Shown: positions 37,748 to 46,731, counted from the first letter of the stretch. The stretch is DNA of 64,000 nt from Bog-159 sp035499555 (GCA_035499555.1 DATJYO010000088.1:1-64000); one strand, 5' to 3'. Program-made: numbers and translations. Notes: generated by a model from the letters alone, not told the origin.

Positions 37748-38464
37748 ATGACTTACCGGCAATTCAGCCTGCTGGCCTGGCTGGGCGCCGCGCCGCTGTG
37801 CGCACAGCCCAGCGTGGACCAGATTCTGGAGAAATACGCGCAGGCGCTGGGCGGGCAGGCGGCCTATCAGAAAGTGACGACGCGCGTCCTGACCGGCACG
37901 ATCGAGATTCCCGACGACAATCTGACGGGCACCGCGCGCGTGATCGCCAAAGCGCCGGGGGCCTACCGGATGACCCTGGACATTCCGGGTTACGGCACGG
38001 TCGAGACCGTATTGGACGGAGCCGCGGGCTGGCAGAAGGACCCCGATAACGGCACCCGCGCCATGAGCAAGAAGGATCTGGCGGCGGCGCAGCGCGATCA
38101 TGACTTCTACCGCGAGGTCCGCCTGAAGGACCTGTATTCGAAGATGCAGGCGGCCGGCTCGGATACGGTGGCCGGCCGGCCGGTGTTGGTGGTCGAAGCC
38201 GAAACCGCCGAGGGACCGGGCGAGAAGTTGTACTTCGATGCGGAAACCGGCCTGCTGGCCAAGCGCGACTTCGAGCGCGTCACGCTCGAAGACGGCATCG
38301 TGCAGTATGAAGTGCTGTACGGCGATTATCGCGAGGTGGACGGAATCAAGCTGCCCGCGCGGATCGAGCAGCGCGCGCCGGACAACACCATGATCTTCAA
38401 GTTCACCGAGATCCACAACAACGCCACGATCGAAGATACTGCTTTCGCCAAGCCCGAAAAATAG
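37748..38464 (+). CDS. Secreted LolA/outer-membrane lipoprotein-sorting-like protein
   Basis: A 238-residue protein with a signal peptide (about 19 residues, ending PLCA). The remainder looks like the concave beta-sheet LolA fold: VDQILEKYAQALGGQAAYQKV, GYGTVETVLDGAAGW, GEKLYFDAETGLLAKRD and YREVDGIKLPARI. Proteins of this type in Acidobacteriota are often called 'outer membrane lipoprotein-sorting protein'. A direct role in lipoprotein transport is not shown. It is followed by the thioesterase after 5 bases. Confidence 0.75.
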   Translation: MTYRQFSLLAWLGAAPLCAQPSVDQILEKYAQALGGQAAYQKVTTRVLTGTIEIPDDNLTGTARVIAKAPGAYRMTLDIPGYGTVETVLDGAAGWQKDPDNGTRAMSKKDLAAAQRDHDFYREVRLKDLYSKMQAAGSDTVAGRPVLVVEAETAEGPGEKLYFDAETGLLAKRDFERVTLEDGIVQYEVLYGDYREVDGIKLPARIEQRAPDNTMIFKFTEIHNNATIEDTAFAKPEK

Positions 38465-38469
38465 GCCGC

Positions 38470-38877
38470 ATGCCCAATTTCAAGCACCGCGTGCGGGTGG
38501 CGTTCGTGGACACCGACGCTTCCGGGAGGATCCATTTCACTGCCATGCTGCGCTACTTCGAAGCCGCCGAGCTGGAGTTCCTGCGGTGGCTGGGATTCAG
38601 CTATCGCGACGCGCCGCACACCGGTTATCCGCGGGTGCGGGTAGAGTGCGAGTACCGCTCCGCGATCGTCTTCGACGATGAGCTGGACATCGCGGTATCG
38701 GTGAAGCGCATCGGGTCGTCATCTTACACCCTGGAGTTCGCGGCGCTGAAGGACGGCGCGGTGGCCGCCAGCGGCACCATCGTCGCGGTGTGCGTCGACC
38801 GGGTCAAGCAGAAGGCGCAGGCCATGCCGGAACGCTTGCGGGAGGCTCTGCGGCGTGAGGCGAGTCCGGCTGTGTGA
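38470..38877 (+). CDS. Hotdog-fold acyl-CoA thioesterase (4HBT/YbgC type)
   Basis: Hydrolyses acyl thioesters. The 135-residue single hotdog domain has the active-site signature VAFVDTDASGRIHFTAMLRYFE (DTDASG at 14-19) and YPRVRVECEYRSAIVFDD. It begins 5 bases after the LolA-like gene and ends 4 bases from hypE on the other strand. Substrate chain length is unknown. Confidence 0.85.
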   Translation: MPNFKHRVRVAFVDTDASGRIHFTAMLRYFEAAELEFLRWLGFSYRDAPHTGYPRVRVECEYRSAIVFDDELDIAVSVKRIGSSSYTLEFAALKDGAVAASGTIVAVCVDRVKQKAQAMPERLREALRREASPAV

Positions 38878-38881
38878 GCGT

Positions 38882-39928
38882 TCAACAGATTCTGGGCAAT
38901 TGTTCGCCGAAGGGCAGATCCAGCACGCGGTGGCCGCCGATCTCGGTTTTCATCAGCACCATTCCCGGATGAGTGCCGACGGCTTCGCCGATGATCACCG
39001 CGTCTTGCCCGTAGGGCGCCCGCCGCATCGCGGCGACGACGGCATCGGCGGAATCCGGCGCGACGAAGGCCACCAGCTTGCCTTCGTTGGCCACAAACAG
39101 AGGATCCATCCCCAGAATCTCGCACGCGGCTTTCACGGCCTCGCGCACGGGAACGCGAGCGGCGTGAATCTCCACGCCGACAGCCGCCGATGCGGCGATT
39201 TCACACAGCGAAGTGCCCAGCCCGCCGCGCGTGGGATCGCGCATCGCGTGGATTTCGCCGGCCGCCAGCATGGCCGCGGCCAGTTCGTGCAGCGGCGCGG
39301 TATCGGATTCGATAGCCGCTTCGAATTCCAGATTTTCGCGTTGCGAAAAGACCGCCATGCCGTGATCGCCGATGGTCCCGCTGAGGATGATTTTGTCTCC
39401 GGCCCGCGCGTTGGCGGCCGAAACGTCCACACCCGCGGGCACCAGTCCCAAGCCCGTGGTAGTAATGAAAAGCCTGTCGGCCGAGCCTTTGTTCACCACC
39501 TTGGTATCGCCGGTGACGATCTCCACGCCGGCCGCGCGCGCGGCTTGCGCCATCGACGCCGCGATCCGCGCCAGTTCGTCGAGCGGCAGCCCTTCCTCCA
39601 TGATGAAGGCCGCCGCGAGAAACAACGGCCGCGCGCCGCTCATCGCCAGATCGTTGACGGTGCCGTGCACCGCCAGCTTGCCGATGTCACCGCCCGGGAA
39701 GAACAGCGGCGTGACCACAAAGGCATCCGTGCTGAAGGCGAGGCGGGCGCCGCCGACGTTCAGCACCGCCTGGTCGTCGAGCCGCCGCAGAATCCCGTTA
39801 TCAAACGCCGGCAGAAACAGATCGCGTACGAGTTGCGCAGTGAGGCGTCCGCCGCTGCCGTGCCCCAAAACGACGGTCTTGCGATCGGTGAACGGCAAGG
39901 GGCAGGCGGGCGCAAAGTCTTCGGGCAT
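38882..39928 (-). CDS. hypE: Hydrogenase maturation protein HypE
   Basis: Dehydrates the carbamoyl group on its C-terminal Cys to a cyano ligand for [NiFe]-hydrogenase. The 348-residue protein has VVLGHGSGGR at the start, the ATP-binding STDAFVV and GGDIGKLAVHGTVNDLAMSGA segments, and ends PRIC with the required terminal Cys. The ATG at 39928 is chosen as the first codon before family sequence. It begins 2 bases after the hypD stop. Confidence 0.96.
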   Translation of the reverse strand: MPEDFAPACPLPFTDRKTVVLGHGSGGRLTAQLVRDLFLPAFDNGILRRLDDQAVLNVGGARLAFSTDAFVVTPLFFPGGDIGKLAVHGTVNDLAMSGARPLFLAAAFIMEEGLPLDELARIAASMAQAARAAGVEIVTGDTKVVNKGSADRLFITTTGLGLVPAGVDVSAANARAGDKIILSGTIGDHGMAVFSQRENLEFEAAIESDTAPLHELAAAMLAAGEIHAMRDPTRGGLGTSLCEIAASAAVGVEIHAARVPVREAVKAACEILGMDPLFVANEGKLVAFVAPDSADAVVAAMRRAPYGQDAVIIGEAVGTHPGMVLMKTEIGGHRVLDLPFGEQLPRIC

Positions 39929-39930
39929 GG

Positions 39931-41034
39931 CTAGTGCGGCAGCGCCACCAGGTGGCGGCCGTAATTGTAGTAGGCCGCGCAGGCGCCCTCCGCCGACACC
40001 ATGGTCGCGCCCAGCGGCGATTGCGGGGTGCACGCGGTTCCGAACGCCGGGCACTCGTGCGGCTTCTTATGGCCCTGCAAAACCTGCCCGCTGATGCACA
40101 CAGCGGGCTCCGCGGCATGCACGCTCTGCACCTGGAAGATCCGCTCGGCATCGTGCGCGCGAAACTCGTCGCGCAACCGGTAACCGCTCCGCGGGATGAC
40201 GCCGATTCCGCGCCAGGCGCGATCGCAGACTTCGAAGACCCGCCCGATCATCTTGCGGGCTTCCGGATTGCCCTCGCGGCCGACCGCACGCGCATATTGA
40301 TTCTCAACCGTGGCGCGGCCGGCTTCGAGCTGCCGCAAGGCCATCAGAATGCCCTCCAGCAGATCGAGCGGCTCGAACCCGGTGATCACCATGGGTACGC
40401 GATATTGCTCGGCCAGCGGCTCGTATTCCGTCCAGCCCATGACGGCGCACACGTGGCCGGGGCCCAGAAAAGCGCGGACGCGATTGGCCGGCGAATCCAG
40501 AATCGCGCGGATGGCCGGCGGCACGAGCACGTGCGACACCAGCAGCGAGAAGTTGGTCAAACCCTGCGCGCGCGCCTGCCATGCCGACATGGCGTTGGCC
40601 GGCGCGGTGGTCTCGAATCCAATGGCGAAGAAAACGACCTGCTTTTCGGGGTGCGCGCGCGCCAGCTTCAGGCAATCGAGCGGCGAGTAGACGATGCGCA
40701 CGTCGCCGCCTTCGGCCTTGATTTGAAACAAGTCGCCGCGCGAACCGGGCACGCGCAACATGTCGCCGAAGGAGCAGAAAATCACACCCGGACGCCGCGC
40801 GATGGCGTGCGCGCGATCGATCATTTCAAGCGGCGTGACGCACACCGGGCAACCCGGTCCGTGCACCAGCTCGACTTCAGCCGGCAGCAGCTCGTCGATG
40901 CCGTACTTGACGATGGAGTGGGTCTGGCCGCCGCACACTTCCATCAGCGTCCAGCGGCGCGTGGTGGTGCGGCGGATTTCCTCCACCAGGCGGGCGGCCA
41001 GCCGCGGATCGCGGTATTCGTCAAGGTACTTCAT
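39931..41034 (-). CDS. hypD: Hydrogenase maturation protein HypD
   Basis: The iron-sulfur scaffold on which the Fe(CN)2CO unit is built, acting with HypC and HypE. The 367-residue protein starts MKYLDEYRD, with MEVCGGQTHSI and GPGCPVCVTP in the first part and CISGQVLQGHKKPHEC plus FGTACTP near the end. These are the expected cysteines. It overlaps hypC by 14 bases, a sign of translational coupling. Confidence 0.96.
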   Translation of the reverse strand: MKYLDEYRDPRLAARLVEEIRRTTTRRWTLMEVCGGQTHSIVKYGIDELLPAEVELVHGPGCPVCVTPLEMIDRAHAIARRPGVIFCSFGDMLRVPGSRGDLFQIKAEGGDVRIVYSPLDCLKLARAHPEKQVVFFAIGFETTAPANAMSAWQARAQGLTNFSLLVSHVLVPPAIRAILDSPANRVRAFLGPGHVCAVMGWTEYEPLAEQYRVPMVITGFEPLDLLEGILMALRQLEAGRATVENQYARAVGREGNPEARKMIGRVFEVCDRAWRGIGVIPRSGYRLRDEFRAHDAERIFQVQSVHAAEPAVCISGQVLQGHKKPHECPAFGTACTPQSPLGATMVSAEGACAAYYNYGRHLVALPH

Positions 41035-41281
41035 GCGATTCCGCCTCGAGCTCGGCGAGCTGTCCCAGCTCGCGCAAGGCCTCATAGGTACGGGCGGCCT
41101 CTTCCGCATCGACCTGGCTGATGGCGAAGCCCACGTGGACCATGACGTAATCGCCCAGTTGGGCTTCCGGCAGATATTCGAGGCAGACCTCGCGGGAGAC
41201 GCCGCCAAAATCCACCCGGGCCATCTTCACGGCGGGGTTATCGAGCAACTCGACGATCTTTCCCGGAATAGCCAGGCACAT
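41021..41281 (-). CDS. hypC: Hydrogenase maturation chaperone HypC/HybG
   Basis: Small chaperone that shuttles the iron centre from HypD to the hydrogenase large subunit. The start was set at the codon giving MCLAIPGK, since the cysteine at position 2 is essential in this family. The protein is 86 residues with VDFGGVSREVCLEYLPEAQ and GDYVMVHVGFAI. An in-frame upstream ATG (41290) would add three residues and bury the Cys. hypA, hypB, hypF and a hydrogenase are not in the window. Confidence 0.95.
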   Translation of the reverse strand: MCLAIPGKIVELLDNPAVKMARVDFGGVSREVCLEYLPEAQLGDYVMVHVGFAISQVDAEEAARTYEALRELGQLAELEAESHEVP

Positions 41282-41298
41282 CCCGGTCATATGTTATC

Positions 41299-42444
41299 AT
41301 GGCCGAACCGCGCCGACCTGGCACGCGCATGACCACACTTACGGCCATCCTCGGAATCGTAATTCTGTTCATCATTCTGTGGGACGGGTTCGAAGTCATC
41401 ATTCTGCCGCGGCGGGTGGCGCGCAAGATCCGTCTCAGCCGGCTTTACTACCTCTTCGCCTGGACCATCTGTTCGCGGCTGGCCCGGCGGATCAAATCGC
41501 CGCGCAGGCGCGAACGCTATCTCAGCTCTTACGGCCCACTCTCGCTGTTGCTGCTCATCACCATCTGGGCGGCCGGGATGGTGGTGGCCTTCGCCATGGT
41601 GCAGTGGGCGGCAGGACCGCCGGGGACATCCTTCGCGGAGTGTATCTATTTGAGCGGCACCACGTTCAGCACGCTGGGCATGGGCGCGCCGCATACGCGG
41701 GCAACCCGCGCGGTGGTGGTCATAGAGGGCGGCGTCGGATTCGGTTTCCTGGCGCTGGTGATCAGCTATCTGCCGGTGCTGTACCAGTCGTTCGCGCGCC
41801 GGGAGACCAACATCCTGCTGCTCGATGCGCGCGCCGGGTCGCCGCCCACGGCCGGAGAGTTGTTGCGCCGTTACGCGGCCGGGCACGGGTTGTCCGCCAT
41901 GGACGAACTGCTGCGGGAGTGGGAAATCTGGTCGGCGGATCTGCTCGAAACGTACATCTCGTACCCGGTGCTGGCATACTTCCGCTCGCAGCATGACAAT
42001 CAATCCTGGCTGGCGGCGCTCAACACCATCCTGGACGTGTGCGCCATCGTGATCGCGGGTATCGACGGCTTGGCGCCCTGGCAGGCCCGCCTGACCCTCG
42101 CCATGTCGCGCCACACGGTGGTGGATCTGGCCCAGATCGTGAACGCGCCACCGCGCCCGCCACAGCCTGACCGATTGCCGCCGGAGGCCCTGGCGCAGTT
42201 GAAAGCGTTCCTGGCATCGGCCGGCATCGCGCCCGCCAACCCCGCCGAATTCGACGCCAGGCTGACCAAAATGCGGCGCCTCTACGAGCCATACGTGTAT
42301 GCCCTGGCGCAGCGGTTCATTTTGACGCCCGCCCAGTGGATACCCGCCGCCCGGAGCGTCGACAACTGGCGTACGAGTGCGTGGGAACGCAGTTCCAGCG
42401 GTCTGCCGCCGACGCTGTTCGGCGACGACGATGTACACGCCTAG
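41299..42444 (+). CDS. Two-transmembrane ion-channel-domain protein with an atypical filter
   Basis: A 381-residue membrane protein. There is a helix at residues 15-38 and a two-helix channel region about 78-155. The pore loop reads TTFSTLGMG where potassium channels have TVGYG, so selectivity is uncertain. After the second helix (GGVGFGFLALVISYLPVLYQ) there is a cytoplasmic region with LLDARAGSPP and a helical domain. It is divergent from hypC with about 20 bases between the starts. The first ATG (41299) is used, but 41329 is an alternative and neither has a clear SD. Confidence 0.75.
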   Translation: MAEPRRPGTRMTTLTAILGIVILFIILWDGFEVIILPRRVARKIRLSRLYYLFAWTICSRLARRIKSPRRRERYLSSYGPLSLLLLITIWAAGMVVAFAMVQWAAGPPGTSFAECIYLSGTTFSTLGMGAPHTRATRAVVVIEGGVGFGFLALVISYLPVLYQSFARRETNILLLDARAGSPPTAGELLRRYAAGHGLSAMDELLREWEIWSADLLETYISYPVLAYFRSQHDNQSWLAALNTILDVCAIVIAGIDGLAPWQARLTLAMSRHTVVDLAQIVNAPPRPPQPDRLPPEALAQLKAFLASAGIAPANPAEFDARLTKMRRLYEPYVYALAQRFILTPAQWIPAARSVDNWRTSAWERSSSGLPPTLFGDDDVHA

Positions 42445-42497
42445 CCCGCCGGGGAGAATGCCGGGGCGACAAAAGTACCAGTTCCGCGAATAGCCCT

Positions 42498-42525
42498 TTG
42501 ACAAATCGCGCCCGCGCGTTATTAT
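42498..42525 (+). promoter_or_regulatory. Sigma-70 promoter of the purC operon
   Basis: A perfect TTGACA, a 16-base spacer and TATTAT, 36 bases before the purC start. It falls in a 117-base gap after the channel gene. Confidence 0.7.
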
Positions 42526-42561
42526 TTGAGTTACTCCCCCGATAGCGATCCCTGAAATATC

Positions 42562-43455
42562 GTGACCTCCGAAAACATCATCCTGAATACCGAACTGCCC
42601 GGAATCGAAAAGCACGCACGCGGCAAGGTGCGCGACGTGTATCGCGTGGACGGACAACTGCTGATCGTCGCCACCGACCGCATCTCGGCGTTCGATTACA
42701 TTCTGCCGACCGGCATACCCGACAAGGGCCGGGTCCTCACCCAGCTCTCTATTTTCTGGTTCGATTTCCTGCGCGCGGTTACACCCACCCACTTTGTGAC
42801 TGCGAACGTGGATGAATATCCGGCGGCGCTGCGGCCCTTCCGCGATCAACTCGCGGGCCGCTCGATGCTGGTCAAACGCGCGGAGATGGTGGAGATCGAG
42901 TGCGTGGCGCGCGGGTATCTGTCCGGTTCCGGCTGGAAGGAATACCGGGCGCAGGGAACGGTGTGCGGCATTCCGCTCCCGGCGGGTTTGCGCGAGAGCG
43001 ACCGGCTGCCCGCGCCGATCTTCACGCCCTCCACCAAGGCCCAGTCCGGCCACGACGAGAATATTTCGTTTGAAAAGATGTGCGGCATCGTGGGGGCGGA
43101 GCTTGGCCGAAAACTGCGCGATCTCACGCTGGAGATTTATTCGCGCGCGGCCGCCTATGCTGAGACCAAGGGCGTCATCATCGCGGATACGAAATTCGAA
43201 TTCGGCTACGTGGATGGCACGCTGGTGCTGGGCGACGAAGTCCTGACGCCGGACTCGTCGCGTTTCTGGCCGGCGGAAAGCTACCAACCCGGCGGCGCGC
43301 AGTTCTCCTATGACAAGCAGTATGTGCGCGATTACCTGGAGTCCATCCACTGGGACAAGCAGCCGCCGGCGCCGCCGCTGCCCGCGGACGTGGCGCGCAA
43401 GACCAGCGAAAAGTACCGTCAGGCATACCACGTGCTGACGGGCAAACCGCTATGA
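42562..43455 (+). CDS. purC: SAICAR synthetase (phosphoribosylaminoimidazole-succinocarboxamide synthase)
   Basis: Joins CAIR and aspartate in purine synthesis. 297 residues with the yeast/eukaryote-like long form: GKVRDVYRVDGQLLIVATDRISAFD, GYLSGSGWKEY and SFDKQYVRDYL-like SYDKQYVRDYLE. The gene starts with GTG. It overlaps the cvpA start by four bases (ATGA), so the two are coupled. purD lies in another part of the window. Confidence 0.95.
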   Translation: MTSENIILNTELPGIEKHARGKVRDVYRVDGQLLIVATDRISAFDYILPTGIPDKGRVLTQLSIFWFDFLRAVTPTHFVTANVDEYPAALRPFRDQLAGRSMLVKRAEMVEIECVARGYLSGSGWKEYRAQGTVCGIPLPAGLRESDRLPAPIFTPSTKAQSGHDENISFEKMCGIVGAELGRKLRDLTLEIYSRAAAYAETKGVIIADTKFEFGYVDGTLVLGDEVLTPDSSRFWPAESYQPGGAQFSYDKQYVRDYLESIHWDKQPPAPPLPADVARKTSEKYRQAYHVLTGKPL

Positions 43456-44024
43456 ACTGGTTGGATATCGTGTTGCTGATCGTGCTGGCGGGATCGGTGG
43501 TCACGAGTTTTTCCACGGGACTGGCGCGCGAAATCGTGGGACTGGTTTCGATGGTGCTGGCCCTGGTGTTGGCCATCTGGTTCTACGGAACGGCCGGATC
43601 CATCCTGCTGCCGTACGTCAGTACGCCGGCTATCGCCAATTTCTGCGGCTTTCTGATGGTGTTCGTAGGGGTGCTGGTGGCCGGCGCCCTGATCGGGCGG
43701 CTGCTGGGCCGCATGATGAAAGCCGTCGGGCTGACGTTTGTCGACCGCTTGCTGGGCGCGGGTTTCGGATTGGTGCGTGGATTGCTGATTTCCATCGCTT
43801 TCGTTCTCGCGCTGCTGGCGTTCACGCCGGGCAAGACGCCGCCCAACGCGGTGGTACACTCGCGCATGGCGCCGTACGTGATCGACGCGGCGCGGGTATG
43901 CGCGGCCATCGCGCCGCGCGAATTGAAAGACGGGTTCCGCAAGAGCTACGAGCAGGTGAAGTCGATTTGGGGCAACGCCCTGAAAAAGGGCATTCGGGAA
44001 TTGCCGGATGCGGGAAAGGCATGA
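43452..44024 (+). CDS. CvpA-family membrane protein
   Basis: A 190-residue inner-membrane protein with four predicted helices (about 5-25, 30-50, 60-85, 105-125). The CvpA pattern is seen in NWLDIVLLIVLAGSVVTSFSTG and VDRLLGAGFGLVRGLL. E. coli CvpA is needed for colicin V production and linked to purF. Here it follows purC. The exact function is not established. Confidence 0.85.
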   Translation: MNWLDIVLLIVLAGSVVTSFSTGLAREIVGLVSMVLALVLAIWFYGTAGSILLPYVSTPAIANFCGFLMVFVGVLVAGALIGRLLGRMMKAVGLTFVDRLLGAGFGLVRGLLISIAFVLALLAFTPGKTPPNAVVHSRMAPYVIDAARVCAAIAPRELKDGFRKSYEQVKSIWGNALKKGIRELPDAGKA

Positions 44025-44025
44025 G

Positions 44026-44292
44026 ATGAAAGAGAAATTCGAAGCGCTGGTGGAGCATCTGGTAGGCAACGGTTTCTTTCTCGAAGAGGTGGTGGAACTG
44101 CTGGAGAAGACCCTGATCGAAAAAACGCTGGAACGCACCGGCGGCAACCGCTCGGCGGCGAGCAAACAGCTCGGCATCCATCGTAATACGCTCCAGCGCA
44201 AGATGGCGCAGTATCACCTGGGCGCCCGCAAGATACGTCGCAAACCGGCGGCCGCCGAGGCCGGCAAGCGCCGGAAAGCCGCCAGCGCGTGA
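44026..44292 (+). CDS. Small Fis-type helix-turn-helix protein (NtrC C-terminal-like)
   Basis: An 88-residue protein. The middle (residues 26-57) matches the Fis-type HTH found at the end of NtrC-family regulators: LIEKTLERTGGNRSAASKQLGIHRNTLQRKM. No receiver or AAA+ domain is present. It ends in a basic tail (RKIRRKPAAAEAGKRRKAA). Its ATG is one base after the cvpA stop and its stop overlaps gph. It may bind DNA as a dimer, and its target is unknown. Confidence 0.8.
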   Translation: MKEKFEALVEHLVGNGFFLEEVVELLEKTLIEKTLERTGGNRSAASKQLGIHRNTLQRKMAQYHLGARKIRRKPAAAEAGKRRKAASA

Positions 44293-44966
44293 GCCGGGTC
44301 GATCTGCTCATCTTCGATCTCGACGGCACGCTGATCGATTCCAAACTCGATCTGGCGCACGCGGCCAACGCCGCCCGCGGCCACATGGGCCTGCCGCCGA
44401 TCGAAAACGAGCGCGTCTACTCCTACGTCGGAAACGGCGCGCCCGTACTGATCCGGCGGGTACTCGGCGCAGAGGCGAGCGAAGCGCAGGTGGAGGAGGC
44501 GCTGGAGTACTTCCTGGAGTATTATCGCGACCACATGCTGGACTACACCGCGCTCTATCCGGGCGTGCGGGAAGCCATCGACCGGCTGCGGGATGCCGGC
44601 GTGCGGATGGCGGTGCTGACCAACAAGCCGGTCCGCATCAGCCGCGCGATCGTGGAAGGGCTGGGAGTGGCGGGCCATTTTCAGCAGATCTACGGCGGCA
44701 ACAGTTTCGAATTCAAGAAGCCGCACCCGATCGGCGTGGAGACGCTGATGGCGGAGTGCGCCGTTTCGCGCGCGCGCACCATGATGGTGGGCGACAGCTC
44801 CGTGGACATTCAGACCGCGCGTAACGCCCGCGTGCAGTCGTGCGGTGTGACCTACGGATTCCAGCCGGAAACCTTGGATGCCGTTCCGCCGGACCTGAAG
44901 GTGGATCGCATGGAAGATCTGGCGGCATGGGTGGTTCGCGGCGACATCGCGGAACATTCCGTATAA
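44289..44966 (+). CDS. gph: HAD-family phosphatase, phosphoglycolate phosphatase-like
   Basis: A 225-residue HAD hydrolase of the Gph group that dephosphorylates 2-phosphoglycolate. The catalytic motif DLDGTLIDS is at residues 10-18, motif II VLTNKP near 108-113, and motif IV MVGDSSVDIQTARNA near 158. It starts with GTG inside the stop of the HTH gene (GTGA). Phosphoglycolate is the best guess, but related sugar phosphatases are possible. Confidence 0.82.
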   Translation: MSRVDLLIFDLDGTLIDSKLDLAHAANAARGHMGLPPIENERVYSYVGNGAPVLIRRVLGAEASEAQVEEALEYFLEYYRDHMLDYTALYPGVREAIDRLRDAGVRMAVLTNKPVRISRAIVEGLGVAGHFQQIYGGNSFEFKKPHPIGVETLMAECAVSRARTMMVGDSSVDIQTARNARVQSCGVTYGFQPETLDAVPPDLKVDRMEDLAAWVVRGDIAEHSV

Positions 44967-45039
44967 CCGGCTCCCTACCCTTTCTCTCCCCGGCATGCAG
45001 CCGCGGGCGGGGAATTGTTAACATGAAACTTCTTAGTGA

Positions 45040-46212
45040 ATGCTGCGATTTGAAACCGCCGGGGAATCCCACGGCGAGTGCCTGGTGGCAACTTTAACAG
45101 GACTTCCCGCCGGAGTGCCGGTCTCCCTCGACAAAATCAATCACGAGCTGTGGCGGCGCCAGCAAGGGTACGGCCGGGGCGGACGCATGAAGATCGAGCG
45201 CGATTCCGCCGAGATTGTGGCCGGCGTGCGGCACTCGTACACCATCGGCTCGCCGGTGGCGATTCTGATCCGGAATCGCGACTGGCAGAACTGGACCGAA
45301 GCGCTGCCGGTGGAGGATGCGGAGGGCGCCGAAGACAAGAAAAAGCCGGTGACCCACCCGCGGCCCGGCCACGCGGACCTGGCCGGGGCGATCAAGTACA
45401 ACTTCGCCGACGCGCGCTACATTCTGGAACGCGCCAGCGCGCGCGAAACCGCCGCCCGGGTGGCCGTCGGTGGGCTCGCCAAAGCCCTGCTCACCGAGTT
45501 CGGGATCGAAATCGCCAGCCATGTGATCGCCGTCGGGCCGGCGCGCCTGGATCGCATCGCGGGCTGGGACGAAGTGGCGCAGTTGCGGAACCAGTCCGAA
45601 GTTGTGCTCAGCTGCGTGGATGCCGCGGCCGAAAGCCGCATGAAAGAAGTCGTTGACCGGGCATATCGCACGGGCGACACGGTGGGCGGCGTATTCGAGG
45701 TGATTGCGCACGGCTTGCCCCCCGGCCTGGGATCGCACACCACCTGGGACGCGCGCCTCGACGGCCGCCTGGCACAGGCCGTCGTGTCCATTCAGGCGGT
45801 CAAGGGTGTGGAAGTGGGATTCGCCGAAGAGAATGCCGCCAGCTTCGGCTCCGCCGTGCAGGACACGATCCATTACGATCGGGAGGGCCGGCGCTTCACC
45901 CGCGGCGCCAATCGCGCCGGCGGCCTGGAAGGCGGGATCACCAACGGCCAGGACCTGGTAGTGCGGGGATTTCTCAAGCCCATTTCCACGCTGCGCCGGC
46001 CGCTCGAGTCTGTGGATCTGGCTACCCGCGAGCCGGCGCTGGCCGCATATGAACGCTCGGATGTTTGCGTGGTGCCGGCGGCGGGCGTGATCGGCGAGGC
46101 CATGGTGGCCCTGGTCCTGGCGCAGGCGCTGCTCGAAAAGTTCGGCGGCGATTCACTGGGCGAGACGAAACGTAATTTTGAAGGTTATCTGAAGCAGGTG
46201 CGGGATTTCTGA
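45040..46212 (+). CDS. aroC: Chorismate synthase
   Basis: Last step of the shikimate pathway, converting EPSP to chorismate with reduced FMN. 390 residues with the signatures GESHG at residues 8-12, YGRGGRM, HPRPGHADLAGA, RASARETAARVAVGG, GGLEGGITNG and ERSDVCVVPAAGV. The SD is weak. It is followed after 3 bases by def. Confidence 0.96.
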   Translation: MLRFETAGESHGECLVATLTGLPAGVPVSLDKINHELWRRQQGYGRGGRMKIERDSAEIVAGVRHSYTIGSPVAILIRNRDWQNWTEALPVEDAEGAEDKKKPVTHPRPGHADLAGAIKYNFADARYILERASARETAARVAVGGLAKALLTEFGIEIASHVIAVGPARLDRIAGWDEVAQLRNQSEVVLSCVDAAAESRMKEVVDRAYRTGDTVGGVFEVIAHGLPPGLGSHTTWDARLDGRLAQAVVSIQAVKGVEVGFAEENAASFGSAVQDTIHYDREGRRFTRGANRAGGLEGGITNGQDLVVRGFLKPISTLRRPLESVDLATREPALAAYERSDVCVVPAAGVIGEAMVALVLAQALLEKFGGDSLGETKRNFEGYLKQVRDF

Positions 46213-46215
46213 AAA

Positions 46216-46731
46216 ATGATCTACCCAATTGTGAAGTACGGCGATCCGGTGCTGGAACGCGAAGCCGAGGAGGTGACCGAGTTCGGCACGCCGGAGCTGG
46301 ATAAGTTTCTCGATGACATGTTCGAATCGATGTACGCGGCGAAGGGTGTGGGACTGGCGGCGCCGCAGATCGGTTTCTCGCGCAAGATCGCCGTGATCGA
46401 CATTTCCAACGCCGAGAATCCCGCCGACAAACTCGTGTTGATCAATCCGCAGATCCTGAAGGTGGAAGGCAAGCAGGAAGGCGAAGAAGGCTGCTTGAGC
46501 ATCCCCGGATTCCGGGAGCAGGTGAAACGCGGCAAGCGCGTCACAGTACGCGCGCAGGATGCCAAGGGCGAGTTCTTCGAAAAGACCGGCGAAGACCTGC
46601 TGGCGCGCGCCTTTCTGCACGAAACGGATCACCTCTACGGCAAACTGTACATCAGCCACGTCAGCGCTCTGAAGCGCGACCTGATCCGCCGCAAGGTCCG
46701 CAAGCTGCAGAAAGCCGGCGAATGGACGTAG
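46216..46731 (+). CDS. def: Peptide deformylase
   Basis: Iron-dependent removal of the formyl group from new proteins. 171 residues with the three motifs GVGLAAPQ, EGCLS (ligand Cys) and HETDH (two ligand His and the catalytic Glu). It overlaps the fmt start by 10 bases. Confidence 0.96.
   Translation: MIYPIVKYGDPVLEREAEEVTEFGTPELDKFLDDMFESMYAAKGVGLAAPQIGFSRKIAVIDISNAENPADKLVLINPQILKVEGKQEGEEGCLSIPGFREQVKRGKRVTVRAQDAKGEFFEKTGEDLLARAFLHETDHLYGKLYISHVSALKRDLIRRKVRKLQKAGEWT

Noticed and set aside
41287..43431. A 714-codon antisense frame over the channel gene and purC
   Set aside because: Shadow of real genes, crosses a promoter and intergenic space, low-complexity Arg/His/Gln content.
45023..45097. 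A 24-codon leader-like ORF before aroC ending in Trp-Trp (MKLLSECCDL to WWQL)
   Set aside because: It looks like a Trp-attenuation peptide, but its second half is out-of-frame aroC coding sequence fixed by the conserved GESHG region, and no competing hairpins were seen.
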